64,000 bases of DNA from Actinopolyspora lacussalsi subsp. righensis (GCF_900116555.1 NZ_FPAT01000001.1:1-64000), one strand, 5' to 3'; positions 18,322 to 27,778 are shown, counted from the first letter of the stretch. Notes: generated by a model from the sequence alone, not told the origin. Translations and numbers: made by a program.

Positions 18322-21132
18322 TCAGTCGTCGAACCGTGCGCTGCCCGCGGCCGCGACGATGTTTCCCCGCTCGGACTCGCTGAAAACACCATCCTGCTGC
18401 CAACGTCGCGCAACCCGGGCGACGTGGCTGGTGAACTCTCCCCTGCTCTCGAACGGCGCCGCCGACCAGATCTCGTCGAGGAAAGTGACACCATCCGAGG
18501 AACCGCGGTTGGGCACACCGGAATCGACCGAATCGAACACGACTCGCGGCTCCTGCCTGCGAAAGTAGGCGTGGTAGGCATCCTTCGTGCCCTCGAAGAA
18601 CGGAGCCAGCTCCACGTCACCGAGCAGGAAGTGTAGTGGCTTGTCCGGTAACTCGGTCAACGCCGGCGACAGATCCCCGGACAGCCGCGCCGTGTCGTAC
18701 AACGTGAAGTGGAGGAACTCGGAGCGTTCGTCCAGCGCGACGAGGTTGAGTGGGCCGTACATCAGGTTCTGCACCGTCGGATCGTCAGGGGTGGGTTCCG
18801 CACGTAGCCGGAACGGCAACTCGACGTCGACAGTGTCACCGGTGCGCCATTCCCGCGAGAGAACGAGGTATCCCTGCTCGCTGGTCTCGACCGGTTGGCG
18901 GACCCCGTTGATCCGGACGGCGAAACCGGAGCCCACCCATTCCGGAACGCGCAAGTGCAGTTCGAACCGTGCCGAACCGGTCACCCGCAATCTGCTGTGC
19001 TGTTCGTACGGAAAACTCGTGTCCTGTTGGATCGTCACTGCTCCGGAGCTCCAACGCAGTGTCGAAGGCAGGTAGAGGTTCACGTAGAGCGCGCTTCGAT
19101 CCTCCCGTGCGAAATAGACCGAATCCTGGTACTTCGTCGCGCTTTCCATCCCCGTTCCCTCACAACACGTGGTGCCGTCCTTGGGAGTGAAATCGCGGAT
19201 CGCGCCGGGGCCGAGGTCGACGAAGTAGGTGGTCAACGGTTTCTCGGTATCGTCGTAGTCACGTTTGGAACCGAGGATCTGGTTGAACAGAGCGCGCTCG
19301 TAGTACTCGGCGTAATCGCGCTCGCCCTCCCACCGGAACAACGAGCGTGTCAGCTTGAGCATGTTGTAGGCGCAACACGTCTCGGCGGTCTCGGAGCTCA
19401 ACAGCTGAGCCACCCGGCCGGGACGGTGGAAGAACTCACCCTCACCGGTTCCCCCGATTCCGAACATCCTGGTCGGTACCACCATGCCCCAGAAGTTGCG
19501 TGCCGCCCGCAGGTAGCGCTGCTCACCCGTTCGCTCGTACAGCAGCACCAGCCCGGTCAGGATCGGGATGTGCTGGTTGGCGTGCTTGCCCTCGAGAACA
19601 TCCGTGTTCTGTGCACAGGCGTCGATGAACGAGTCCAGATCGAAGCACTCGGCCAACCGCAGGTGGTGTGGTTGTCGAGTGTGCTCGTGGGTACGCAGGA
19701 TCGCCTCGACGACACCGCCGTATTCCCCACTGGAGAAGAGGCTCCACATCCGTTGACGATCAGCCTCGGTCAACTCGCTCAGGCGTGAGTACATCCAGTC
19801 GCACATCCCGGAGGCCAGATCGAGCGCGCGCCAGTCACCGGTGGTTTCGTAGGCGTCCAGTAGTCCCTGCAGGATTTTGTGCGCGGTGTAGTACGGCGCC
19901 CACACCACGGGATAGCTGCTGCTGGTCAGCGATTCGAGCCGGATGAACTGGGTCTCCGGGTAGGCGGCCAGGAAACCGGAGTGACTGGGTTTTCCCCAGG
20001 TTCGGGCGTAGGTGGCGTGTCGGTGGGCGCCAGAGCGGTCGTGCAGTACGGTTCCGCCCCGTTCCCGGCACGGGTACGAGAACCGGTCACCGGAACCGGC
20101 GGTGGTCGCCGCCGCCTCGGTGTGCCGGAGCTGTTCGATCTGTCGCGGAGTCAGCACGCTCGACCACAGGTTGAGGTCCGCGTAGCCACCGGAGTGGACG
20201 GGATCGTCGTAGTGTGACCGCCCGAGCCAGCAGTGCGCGAGGCTGCCGAGCTCGGCCGGGGTCAACGACAGCTCCGCGTTGCGGCCGACCTCCCTGCCGT
20301 TGACGTAGAGTGCGCCGGCCCCCTCGGAAAGGGTCAGAGCGACGTGGCTCCACTCCCCCACCCGAAGCGACTCGGAACCGACGATCCGTTCCTCGCTGCC
20401 ACCACTTGCCCGGGTGATGGCGAACCGCGGCACTCCGTTGCTGTCTCTCGGGGTGAGGAAGAGGTTCGTGTCGGTGTCGTTGCCGAAGTCGAAGATTCGG
20501 GTCCACTCGTCGGCGGTCGCCGGGCGAATCCACCCCGCGAAGGTCATGGCTCGCAGACCGTTGACCGTCTCGGGGGGAACATCGAAGTACAGACAGGCCC
20601 CGCGCCGCACCTCGACGGCTCTGTCGAGCGGACCATCCGCGCCACGAATGGCCGGTTCCCGGTTCAGCGCCTGCCGGCACTCATGCAGTGCGGCGACCAT
20701 CGTGGTCAGCTTCCGGTGGAACACCGCTTCATCGGTGCCGGCGTGTGCCTGGGACAGCATCGTCATGAAGTGACCGGCGAAATGACCTCGTAGATTGCCG
20801 TTGCCCTGCCCGTCCAGGCTTTCCCAACCCTCTGGTGCGACGGCGCCGTGGGTGGGCAGGTCCGCGTTCGCGCGGAACGCCAACAACAGCCGGTCCTCGT
20901 CGTAGTTCCGCGCGAAATCCAGCATTCGAGCACGTTTTCGGGCGAACAGGCCCCGCTCGAGACGCACATCGGACAGGGAGAACCCGTGTAGTGGTGGCTC
21001 GGTGCTTGCCGCTGCCGTTCGTGTTGTCGCGGAAACGGCGGTATCGGGAGTCGTGATGGAAGTCAGGAGGGGAAGAGACACCGAGGCTGCCCCGAACCGG
21101 AGCGCGTCCCGACGGTCGAAGTGGCGTGCCAT
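18322..21132 (-). CDS. GH127 beta-L-arabinofuranosidase with inserted LamG domain
   Basis: A 936-residue exported enzyme. The N-terminus MARHFDRRDALRFGAASVSL is Tat-like. The GH127 (DUF1680) fold starts at FSLSDVRLERGLFARKRARM and is interrupted at about 165-345 by a concanavalin-like LamG domain (MTFAGWIRPAT, IFDFGNDTDTNLFLTP, EWSHVALTLSEGAGALYVNG, DLNLWSSVLTPRQI). The catalytic domain resumes with YPVVWAPYYTAHKILQGLLD. The zinc/nucleophile set of the family is intact: the Glu-Thr-Cys of SSETAETCCAYNMLK and the Cys-Cys of GTTCCEGTGMES. It should remove beta-L-arabinofuranose from plant glycans. A perfect LacI-type palindrome precedes the gene. Confidence 0.85.
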   Translation of the reverse strand: MARHFDRRDALRFGAASVSLPLLTSITTPDTAVSATTRTAAASTEPPLHGFSLSDVRLERGLFARKRARMLDFARNYDEDRLLLAFRANADLPTHGAVAPEGWESLDGQGNGNLRGHFAGHFMTMLSQAHAGTDEAVFHRKLTTMVAALHECRQALNREPAIRGADGPLDRAVEVRRGACLYFDVPPETVNGLRAMTFAGWIRPATADEWTRIFDFGNDTDTNLFLTPRDSNGVPRFAITRASGGSEERIVGSESLRVGEWSHVALTLSEGAGALYVNGREVGRNAELSLTPAELGSLAHCWLGRSHYDDPVHSGGYADLNLWSSVLTPRQIEQLRHTEAAATTAGSGDRFSYPCRERGGTVLHDRSGAHRHATYARTWGKPSHSGFLAAYPETQFIRLESLTSSSYPVVWAPYYTAHKILQGLLDAYETTGDWRALDLASGMCDWMYSRLSELTEADRQRMWSLFSSGEYGGVVEAILRTHEHTRQPHHLRLAECFDLDSFIDACAQNTDVLEGKHANQHIPILTGLVLLYERTGEQRYLRAARNFWGMVVPTRMFGIGGTGEGEFFHRPGRVAQLLSSETAETCCAYNMLKLTRSLFRWEGERDYAEYYERALFNQILGSKRDYDDTEKPLTTYFVDLGPGAIRDFTPKDGTTCCEGTGMESATKYQDSVYFAREDRSALYVNLYLPSTLRWSSGAVTIQQDTSFPYEQHSRLRVTGSARFELHLRVPEWVGSGFAVRINGVRQPVETSEQGYLVLSREWRTGDTVDVELPFRLRAEPTPDDPTVQNLMYGPLNLVALDERSEFLHFTLYDTARLSGDLSPALTELPDKPLHFLLGDVELAPFFEGTKDAYHAYFRRQEPRVVFDSVDSGVPNRGSSDGVTFLDEIWSAAPFESRGEFTSHVARVARRWQQDGVFSESERGNIVAAAGSARFDD

Positions 21133-21187
21133 GAGGTTTTCCTGCCTTCGGAGTGGAGCTGAGCATCGGGCAGCTGGTCGCGCGAAG

Positions 21188-21207
21188 TTGTGTTAGCGCT
21201 AACACAA
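21188..21207. promoter_or_regulatory. Perfect 20-bp LacI-type operator before GH127
   Basis: The half-site TTGTGTTAGC is followed directly by its reverse complement GCTAACACAA. The centre GTTAGCGCTAAC is a classic LacI-family operator shape. It lies 55 bp upstream of the GH127 start. The adjacent LacI protein is the best candidate ligand; the AGCGCT core recurs before the GH3 gene. Confidence 0.7.
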
Positions 21208-21418
21208 ATCGAGTTCGCACAGTAACAACACGTGATCTCGGTGGCCATGCGTGAACCGGTTCAGTCCCGGTAAGCACAGGACCTCTCACGAAACCCGCCG
21301 CCTCCTCCGGGCGGTTGACCTCCCCATCGGCAGTGTTCGTCCCAGGAGGTCGAGCACACGCCACCGCGGGACGGCTCGTGCGACGAATCGTCCCCGCCAC
21401 GAGGTGCACGGCGATTTC

Positions 21419-22111
21419 TCAGCCGGGCGTTACCGAGTACTCATCGGTGACGAAGTCCAGTCCACCGCTGGAGCTGGTGATCTCGAAACCGAACTGGACC
21501 TCGCCGACCGACGCCTCGGCGTCCAGCCATCCCCGCCCGACGAGCCAGGACATCACCGAATCGATGTCCACGGTCGCCGCGGTCGTATCGCCTTGCCGAA
21601 CGAAGGAGAACACCTCGTTGGAACCATTGGAGCCACGGTGCACGTTCCAGGTGTGGCCGCCGACGGCCACGGTGGCCACCCGGGAACCGATCGGGCCCAC
21701 GGCACCGTGCTGATTCATCCAGAGCATGATCTCGTAGCTGTGGTTGTCGACCCAGATGTCGTAGGCGGTGGCATACGCCCCGGAGTTCGGAACGGTTACA
21801 TCGAATTCGCTGGTCAGATCGCCGAGATCGCTGATGGGGCTGTCGATGGTCCTGGCCGAGTGCGGATAGGACTTGACTCCACCGGTATCGGGGTGGTCGG
21901 CCCACACTCCCCAGTTTCCGTGGGAATTCGCCCAGATCGACTGGGGGCCCACTCCGCTTCCCCAGACGTTGTTGCGCACCGTGTAGGCACCGTCGGACCA
22001 GGTGGCGAACTTGGCCGAGGATCCCCAGGTTGCGGCATGGGCGGTGGTCGTGATCAGGCCGAGGGCGGCGAGAACCGCCACACACGTAACGGCCACTCGG
22101 GACAGTCGCAT
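21419..22111 (-). CDS. Secreted GH12 endoglucanase/xyloglucanase
   Basis: A 230-residue family 12 glycoside hydrolase. ATG 22111 follows GGAGAAAAC and starts a clear Sec signal peptide (MRLSRVAVTCVAVLAALGLI, cut after AHA). The mature enzyme shows the GH12 pattern NVWGSGVGPQSIWANS, AYDIWVDNHSYEIMLWMNQ with the nucleophile Glu, and the acid/base Glu in FGFEITSSSGG. No carbohydrate-binding module is attached. It cleaves beta-1,4-glucan or xyloglucan chains outside the cell. It is divergent from the second GH3 gene, and an operator-like GAATCGCATCGATTG lies between them (22297-22311). Confidence 0.88.
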   Translation of the reverse strand: MRLSRVAVTCVAVLAALGLITTTAHAATWGSSAKFATWSDGAYTVRNNVWGSGVGPQSIWANSHGNWGVWADHPDTGGVKSYPHSARTIDSPISDLGDLTSEFDVTVPNSGAYATAYDIWVDNHSYEIMLWMNQHGAVGPIGSRVATVAVGGHTWNVHRGSNGSNEVFSFVRQGDTTAATVDIDSVMSWLVGRGWLDAEASVGEVQFGFEITSSSGGLDFVTDEYSVTPG

Positions 22112-22296
22112 GGTGTTTTCTCCAGTGCTGTTGCCGGTTGTCGTTTCGGGTGTGAAGGCGACATACGACCGCGGTGAGACGGATGAGAGGGATCCGGAGA
22201 TGTGTCCCCCTCCGGGGTGTGCCGGTTGCGTCACCGGCTACGAACCATTCGCGCGGTAGAAGGCGTCCGTCGGTGATTTCAACAGCGCGGGTAGTC

Positions 22297-22497
22297 GAAT
22301 CGCATCGATTGATCCAGCAGCAACGACGTTAGTTCAGAGTGGCGCACCACACAAGGCAGCGAGGGGAAGCATTTGGAGGAAAAGCGCATTCCTGCAAAAA
22401 GAGCTGTTGACCCGCAGGCTCCTCGGTGTCACAGTTCCCGTCATCGTTTTTGTCGTGTAAGCGAAGCCGTCGAAAAGTAATCGAATCGCTTCGATTC
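22297..22497. promoter_or_regulatory. Two GAATCG operator copies, GH12/GH3 intergenic
   Basis: Copy one is GAATCGCATCGATTG (22297-22311) and copy two is GAATCGCTTCGATTC (22483-22497), the latter a perfect inverted repeat of GAATCG around a 3-bp centre. The copies flank the divergent promoter region of the GH12 and second GH3 genes. The same word appears twice before the second LacI gene. They are probably operators of that repressor. Confidence 0.65.
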
Positions 22498-22530
22498 ATT
22501 TTCGACATTTTCGGGAAGTGGGTTGCGTCC

Positions 22531-25500
22531 ATGCGTTCCGTTCCGCCCCGACTGCTCTCCCGCCGCCGCGTGTTGTCCCTGGCCGCCGGTCTCGCCGCCG
22601 GATCCGCGCTGGCAGGGGGTGAGGGGCACGGCGCCTCGGCCGAGCCGGTCGGCACATCCGGGTTCCGTGACTCCGCCCTTGCTCGAGGAACACGGATCGA
22701 GGACCTGCTGAGCAGGCTGACCCTCGATGAGAAGGTCGCCATGCTGCACCAGTACCAACCTGCCGTTCCCCGGCTGGGTATCACGGCGTTCAAAACCGGT
22801 ACCGAGGCGCTGCACGGCCTCGCCTGGTCCAACGACAGAGCGGCGGACGGCGCGGTGGTCACCGCGACGGCCACGGTGTTCCCGCAGGCCATCGGGCTGG
22901 CCAGCACGTGGGATCCCGACCTGATCGAACGGGTCGGTGCGGCCGTGGGCACCGAAGCACGGGGATATCACGCCGAGTCCCCCGACATCTGGGGACTACA
23001 ACTGTGGGCACCGACGGTGAACCTGCTACGTGACCCTAGGTGGGGCCGCAACGAGGAAGGCTACTCCGAGGACCCGTACCTCACCGGTGCGATCGCCACC
23101 GCCTACGGGCGCGGTATCCAGGGTGATGATCCCGATCGGATACGTGCCGCACCGGTACTCAAGCACTACCTGGCCAACAACAACGAGGTCCATCGGCACA
23201 CCACCTCGTCGATGCTGCCGCCGCGGGTCAGACACGAGTACTACGAGGCCGCTTTCCGGCAGACCTTGTCGGCGGACGCCGCCACCGGGGTGATGTCGGC
23301 CTACAACCTGGTCAACGGTAGGCCGATGACCGTCCACCACGACATCGACGAGGTGGTGCGGGGCTGGGCGCGACGAACGCTGTGCAATGTCACCGACGCG
23401 GGTGGGCCGAACAACCTCACCGGCGCGCAGGACTACTACGCGAGCCAGCCGGAGGCCGACGCGGCGATTCTGAAGGCCGGGCTGGACAGTTTCACCGTCG
23501 ACGGCACCGATTCCGGCAAGACCATCGCCGCGGTCAAGACCGCGCTCGAACGCGAGCTGCTCTCCGAGAACGACGTGGACGAGGCCGTCCGCCACATACT
23601 GGACATGCGGTTCCGCCTCGGCGAGTTCGACCCACGTGGTGGGCCGTACGGCCGGATCGACAAGCGGGTCGTGGACAGTCCCGCCCATCGGGCGTTGGCC
23701 AGAAGAACCGCGACCGAGGCGATCGTGCTGCTGAAGAACGACCGGGACGCGTTACCACTGGACCGGCACCGAGTACGACGCGTCGCGGTGATCGGCCAGC
23801 TCAGCGAGACGCTCTACACCGACTGGTACTCCGCCGATCTGCCCTACGAGGTGACTCCACTCAGCGGCGTCACCGCCGCGCTCGGACCGAACACCACCGT
23901 CTCCTCGACCGAAGGGGTCGACAGGATCGCACTGCGAACACCGAGCGGGAGCTACGTGACCGCCGCGGCAGGCGAGGAGCCGCTGGCGGTCACCACGGAG
24001 CCCGACGCGGCGACGCGGTTCGACGTGTTCGGTTGGGGCGAGGGGATCGTGACACTGCGCGCTGCGTCCAACGGCAAGTACGTCTCGTTCGGCGAGAACA
24101 GCACCCTGGTCAACAACGCCGAGCAGCCCAACGGCTGGTACGTGCGGCAACAGTTCGAGTTGATCGACCACGACGGGGGATGCGTGCTGCGCTACGCGGG
24201 CAACGACACCGAGGAGTCGTGGTTCGGGGACAGCACCTACGTCGTCGTCGACGGGGAAGGGCGGTTGCGTGTCACGGCCTCCTCACCGGCCGCGGCGACC
24301 ACCTTCACCCGCGAAGTGGTGCGAAGCGGCAGCGATGCCGCCGTCGAAGCCGCCACCGGCGCCGACGTGGCGATCGTCGTGGTGGGCAGCATGCCGTTCA
24401 TCAACGGACGGGAGAACGACGACCGCCAGGACATGAATCTGGCTCCGACGCAGCAAGCGGTACTGGAACGGGTGTACCGGGCCAATCCGCACACCGTACT
24501 GGTGCTGCAGAACAGCTATCCCACCACGATCACCTGGGCTCAGGACAACGTGCCCGCCATCGTGTGGACCACGCACGCCGGTGCGGAAACGGGCAACGCG
24601 CTGGCCGATGTGCTCTTCGGCGCGGCCAACCCCGCAGGGCGGCTCACCCAGACCTGGCCTCGCTCCGCCGACGACCTCGCCGACATCCTCGACTACGACA
24701 TCGTCAAGGCCGAACGCACCTACCAGTACTCCACCGCGACACCGCTGTATCCCTTCGGGCACGGCCTGTCCTACACCTCCTTCGACTACACCGCGGCGCG
24801 CACGAGTGCCCCGGTGATCCACGCCGACGGCGAGGTCAGCGTCAGTGTCACGGTCGGCAACACCGGCCGACGTGCCGGCGACGAGGTGGTGCAGCTCTAC
24901 ACGCACCAGCGGGAGTCCCGCGATCCGCAGCCCCGGAAGCGGTTACGCGCCTTCCGCAGAGTCAGCCTGGCGGCGGGTGAACGTCGGACCGTGACTTTCA
25001 TGCTACGTGCCGCCGATCTCGCGCATTGGGACGTCACCAGGGAGAAGTGGGTGGTAGAAGCGGCGACGCACGACCTGATGCTCGGTACTTCCAGCACCGA
25101 TGTCCGCAGGCGGCTCACACTGCGGGTGTTGGGCGAGACCACCCCCCCGCAGAATCCGTACCACCGGACCAAGGCCGTCAATTTCGACGACTATTCGAAC
25201 ATCACGCTCACCGACCGGACGAAACAGCACGGCACCACGGTCACTGCCTCGGATGACGGTGGCTGGATCCAGTTCCGCGACGTCGACCTCGCGGCGGGTG
25301 CGAACGCGATCACCGCGCTGGTGGCCAACGGCTCCGCGAGCACCGCGCGCGTGCGCGTACGGCTCGACGGCCCTGATGGGAGACGGCTCGGGACCTTGCG
25401 CGTTCCGCCCACCGGCGGTGAACACGCCTACCGAACGGTGCGGTCCCGGCTGGCGCGGGCACACGGCCGTCACGATCTCTACCTCGTTTTCGAGGGCGGG

Positions 25501-25533
25501 GCAGGTCTCGCCGAGTTCCGACTCGAGGGGTGA
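22531..25533 (+). CDS. Tat-exported GH3 glycosidase with inserted beta-trefoil-like module
   Basis: A 1000-residue GH3 enzyme. ATG 22531 starts a Tat-type leader (SRRRVLSLAAGLAAGSA). The first domain holds EALHGLAWSN, DPRWGRNEEGYSEDPYL, KHYLANNNEVHR and the nucleophile Asp in CNVTDAGGPNNL (GH3 usually SDW/TDWG). The second domain is split by a fascin-like beta-trefoil of about 130 residues (RIALRTPSGSYVTAAAGEEP, GKYVSFGENSTLVNN, YVVVDGEGRLRVTA). Then come the acid/base region GRENDDRQDMNL, GHGLSYTSFDYT, a fibronectin-III-like domain and a C-terminal CBM6-like beta-sandwich (IQFRDVDLAAGANAITALVA, HDLYLVFEGG). It is probably a beta-xylosidase or beta-glucosidase on hemicellulose. Confidence 0.85.
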   Translation: MRSVPPRLLSRRRVLSLAAGLAAGSALAGGEGHGASAEPVGTSGFRDSALARGTRIEDLLSRLTLDEKVAMLHQYQPAVPRLGITAFKTGTEALHGLAWSNDRAADGAVVTATATVFPQAIGLASTWDPDLIERVGAAVGTEARGYHAESPDIWGLQLWAPTVNLLRDPRWGRNEEGYSEDPYLTGAIATAYGRGIQGDDPDRIRAAPVLKHYLANNNEVHRHTTSSMLPPRVRHEYYEAAFRQTLSADAATGVMSAYNLVNGRPMTVHHDIDEVVRGWARRTLCNVTDAGGPNNLTGAQDYYASQPEADAAILKAGLDSFTVDGTDSGKTIAAVKTALERELLSENDVDEAVRHILDMRFRLGEFDPRGGPYGRIDKRVVDSPAHRALARRTATEAIVLLKNDRDALPLDRHRVRRVAVIGQLSETLYTDWYSADLPYEVTPLSGVTAALGPNTTVSSTEGVDRIALRTPSGSYVTAAAGEEPLAVTTEPDAATRFDVFGWGEGIVTLRAASNGKYVSFGENSTLVNNAEQPNGWYVRQQFELIDHDGGCVLRYAGNDTEESWFGDSTYVVVDGEGRLRVTASSPAAATTFTREVVRSGSDAAVEAATGADVAIVVVGSMPFINGRENDDRQDMNLAPTQQAVLERVYRANPHTVLVLQNSYPTTITWAQDNVPAIVWTTHAGAETGNALADVLFGAANPAGRLTQTWPRSADDLADILDYDIVKAERTYQYSTATPLYPFGHGLSYTSFDYTAARTSAPVIHADGEVSVSVTVGNTGRRAGDEVVQLYTHQRESRDPQPRKRLRAFRRVSLAAGERRTVTFMLRAADLAHWDVTREKWVVEAATHDLMLGTSSTDVRRRLTLRVLGETTPPQNPYHRTKAVNFDDYSNITLTDRTKQHGTTVTASDDGGWIQFRDVDLAAGANAITALVANGSASTARVRVRLDGPDGRRLGTLRVPPTGGEHAYRTVRSRLARAHGRHDLYLVFEGGAGLAEFRLEG

Positions 25534-25667
25534 CGGGCCCGCGATGGCGCTCGCCTCGAGCCGTGGTGTTCAGGTGTCCGGAAACTCGACCACGAGCGCG
25601 CCGCCGGTTCGTTCCCGGTCACGGGTGGACCCGGCGCGTTTTCGCACGAGACCGAGCCGTCCACGGT

Positions 25668-25859
25668 GAATCGCTTCGATCCGCACCGAGGAACCGCACG
25701 AGGAGGAAGGCGAGCACGTCGAGCGAAGTACGATGCCGGTGAGCGGTGTTGTCCCGACACGTTCTCCCACCGAGTGTGATTGTCGCCGAACGACAGCACT
25801 GCCGGTGTGCGAGCCGGTCCGGCCAGCGCCGTTCGGCACGATATCGTTCGATGCGATTC
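25668..25859. promoter_or_regulatory. Two GAATCG operator copies before LacI gene
   Basis: GAATCGCTTCGATCC (25668-25682) and, on the other strand, GAATCGCATCGAACG (25845-25859) repeat the word found in the GH12/GH3 promoter region. The second lies 23 bp before the LacI start, which suggests autoregulation and a shared regulon. Apart from them, 25534-25882 holds no gene. Confidence 0.6.
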
Positions 25860-25882
25860 GACGCACCACGCCGGAGGACGAG

Positions 25883-26887
25883 ATGGTCTCCATCGCCGAC
25901 GTAGCCCGGGACGCGGGGGTTTCCTCCAGCACCGTGTCCTACGTGCTGTCCGGAAAGCGCTCGATCTCCTCGGAGACGCAGCGCCGGGTGGAGGCCAGCA
26001 TTCACCGGCTCGGGTATCACCCCCATGCCGGGGCCCGTGCGCTGGCCAGCAGCCGCACCAGTGTGCTGGCACTGATCATGCCGCTGCGCACCGACATAGA
26101 CGTTCCGGTTCTGATGGGGTTCGTCAACTCGGTGGTCACCACCGCCCGGAACTACGACTACGACGTGCTGCTGCTGACCAACGACGAGGGACCGGCCGGG
26201 TTGCGGCGGGTCGCTGATTCGGCGATGGCCGACGCGTTGCTGCTGATGGACGTCGAGGACGAGGACTCCCGGGTACCGGTGTTGCAGTCGTTGTCCTGTC
26301 CGGGGGTGTTGATCGGGCTTCCGAACGACCCCGGGGATTTGTCCTGCGTGGATCTGGATTTCTCGGCCGCGGCGAAACGATGCGTTCGGCATCTGGCCGA
26401 TCTCGGACACGAACAAGTCGCCCTGGTCGGTCCCTCACCCGTGGTATACGAACGCGGTACCAGCTTCGCGGGCCGGTTCCTGCGGGGGTTCACCTCCGCC
26501 GCGCGGGAACGCGGACTGCACGCCACCAGCCAGGCGTGCTTGCCCTCCTACGATGGGGTGCGCGACTGCCTCGACAGGATTGTCACCGAACAGCCGCGGC
26601 TGACCGGTCTGGTGGTGCACAACGAAGCGGTACTCGACCCCTTGCTGTCCGAACTGCACAGCCGTGACATGCGGATTCCCGAGGACATCTCGGTGGTGGC
26701 GGTAACCCCCGACGAGATGGCCGCGAACCGCTCCGTACCGCTGACCACGGTGTCGCTTCCTTCCGAAGACATCGGAAGGATCGCCGTGGAGATGACGATG
26801 CGTGAACTCCAAGGAGTGCGGTCTCCCGAGGTCCGACTGCTCTCGCCTCGACTCACTCCCGCCCGAAGTACCGCACAACGACACTGA
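25883..26887 (+). CDS. LacI-family transcriptional regulator
   Basis: A 334-residue regulator. ATG 25883 follows GGAGGAC. The DNA-binding head is SIADVARDAGVSSSTVSYVL with hinge YHPHAGARALASS. The effector domain shows DLSCVDLDFSAAAKRCVRHL, GHEQVALVGPS and LTTVSLPSEDIGRIAVEM. It sits directly downstream of the second GH3 gene, and four copies of a GAATCGCNTCGA palindrome flank that gene and this one. It most likely represses the GH3 and perhaps GH12 genes, and itself. Confidence 0.87.
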   Translation: MVSIADVARDAGVSSSTVSYVLSGKRSISSETQRRVEASIHRLGYHPHAGARALASSRTSVLALIMPLRTDIDVPVLMGFVNSVVTTARNYDYDVLLLTNDEGPAGLRRVADSAMADALLLMDVEDEDSRVPVLQSLSCPGVLIGLPNDPGDLSCVDLDFSAAAKRCVRHLADLGHEQVALVGPSPVVYERGTSFAGRFLRGFTSAARERGLHATSQACLPSYDGVRDCLDRIVTEQPRLTGLVVHNEAVLDPLLSELHSRDMRIPEDISVVAVTPDEMAANRSVPLTTVSLPSEDIGRIAVEMTMRELQGVRSPEVRLLSPRLTPARSTAQRH

Positions 26888-27005
26888 GCGGCGCACCGTT
26901 CCGCACTGTCGGGGTGGTCAACGCTTACTGTCCGGTGCTCGTCGACATCCGTTCGTTCACCGGGCGTAATCGGGGCCACCTTGGAGCCGCGCCCCTGGTG
27001 GCAGT

Positions 27006-27755
27006 TCACGAAACGACTTTCCGAACGAATCGGAAGAGATGGGTCACCACACCGTCCTGCCAGTCGTGCAGATCGCGGATTTCCGGGGTGAAGCCGTGTG
27101 CGAGGGCGTGACCCACGATGCCACGCAGGTCGGCGGTGGTGGAGGCGACGACGAAGACCTCACCACCGGGGGTCAGGATCTCGCGTTCGGCGAGCTGGGT
27201 GAAGAACCTCTCCAGTAGTGGTGCTCCCACGCACACGTTGCGCACGATGTCGGGATCATCGCTGATTGGGTGGCTCACCGCTGGGGGATTGAAGGTGACG
27301 ACGTCGCTCTGGACTCCCTCGGGGAAGCCGTCGAAGACGTCGGCCACCACGGGCGTGAAGACCGGGGGCTCCGAAGAACCGACGTGCCGCTCGAAGTGGC
27401 GACCGGCGGTGGCCACGCTGTCGGGGTGCACATCCACGGCGTGGATCTCCCGCGCGCCGGCCAGTCCGGCCGCGACGGTTTCGACACCGAGTCCGACCCC
27501 CATCGCCACGTAGCGACGATCACGCACTTCGATCCTGCCGTCGAACAGCCGGTCATAAATCATCCGACTGGTATGCCCGGGCAGGAAAACACCCGGTGGC
27601 GCGTCGAAGCGCAACCCGTTCCACTCGTACTCGCGATGGGTGTGCAGGTCGGTTCCGGGCCGGTTCAGCTCGATGATCCGTTCGGCGGACAGCGGATCCG
27701 GAAGAGCATCGAGCAGTGCTTCCACTCGTGCTGCCTCGATCTGGGATTCAGCCAT
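27006..27755 (-). CDS. Class I methyltransferase with NPPx motif
   Basis: A 249-residue SAM-dependent methyltransferase of the HemK/RlmG-like branch: GVFLPGHTSRMIYDRL, motif I VAMGVGLGVETVAAGL, EIHAVDVHPDSVATAGRHF (motif II), DVVTFNPPAV (the NPPY-like catalytic motif), and TPGGEVFVVAST. Such enzymes methylate an amide or amino nitrogen on protein, RNA or small molecules. Two ATGs are possible (27755 and 27779), and neither has a good ribosome site. A palindrome occupies the 21 bp between them, so I favour 27755 with a leaderless transcript controlled at that site. Physically it is alone. Confidence 0.7.
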   Translation of the reverse strand: MAESQIEAARVEALLDALPDPLSAERIIELNRPGTDLHTHREYEWNGLRFDAPPGVFLPGHTSRMIYDRLFDGRIEVRDRRYVAMGVGLGVETVAAGLAGAREIHAVDVHPDSVATAGRHFERHVGSSEPPVFTPVVADVFDGFPEGVQSDVVTFNPPAVSHPISDDPDIVRNVCVGAPLLERFFTQLAEREILTPGGEVFVVASTTADLRGIVGHALAHGFTPEIRDLHDWQDGVVTHLFRFVRKVVS

Positions 27756-27757
27756 AT

Positions 27758-27778
27758 TGAAAACGATATTCGTTTTCA
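27758..27778. promoter_or_regulatory. Perfect palindrome resembling a Zur box
   Basis: TGAAAACGA (27758-27766) and TCGTTTTCA (27770-27778) are exact inverted repeats around TAT. The actinobacterial Zur consensus is built on TGAAAA(T/C)GATTTTCA; the first 15 bases here match it closely. The site covers the start region of the methyltransferase gene, so it could repress that gene when zinc is sufficient. Other Fur-family proteins are possible. Confidence 0.5.
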
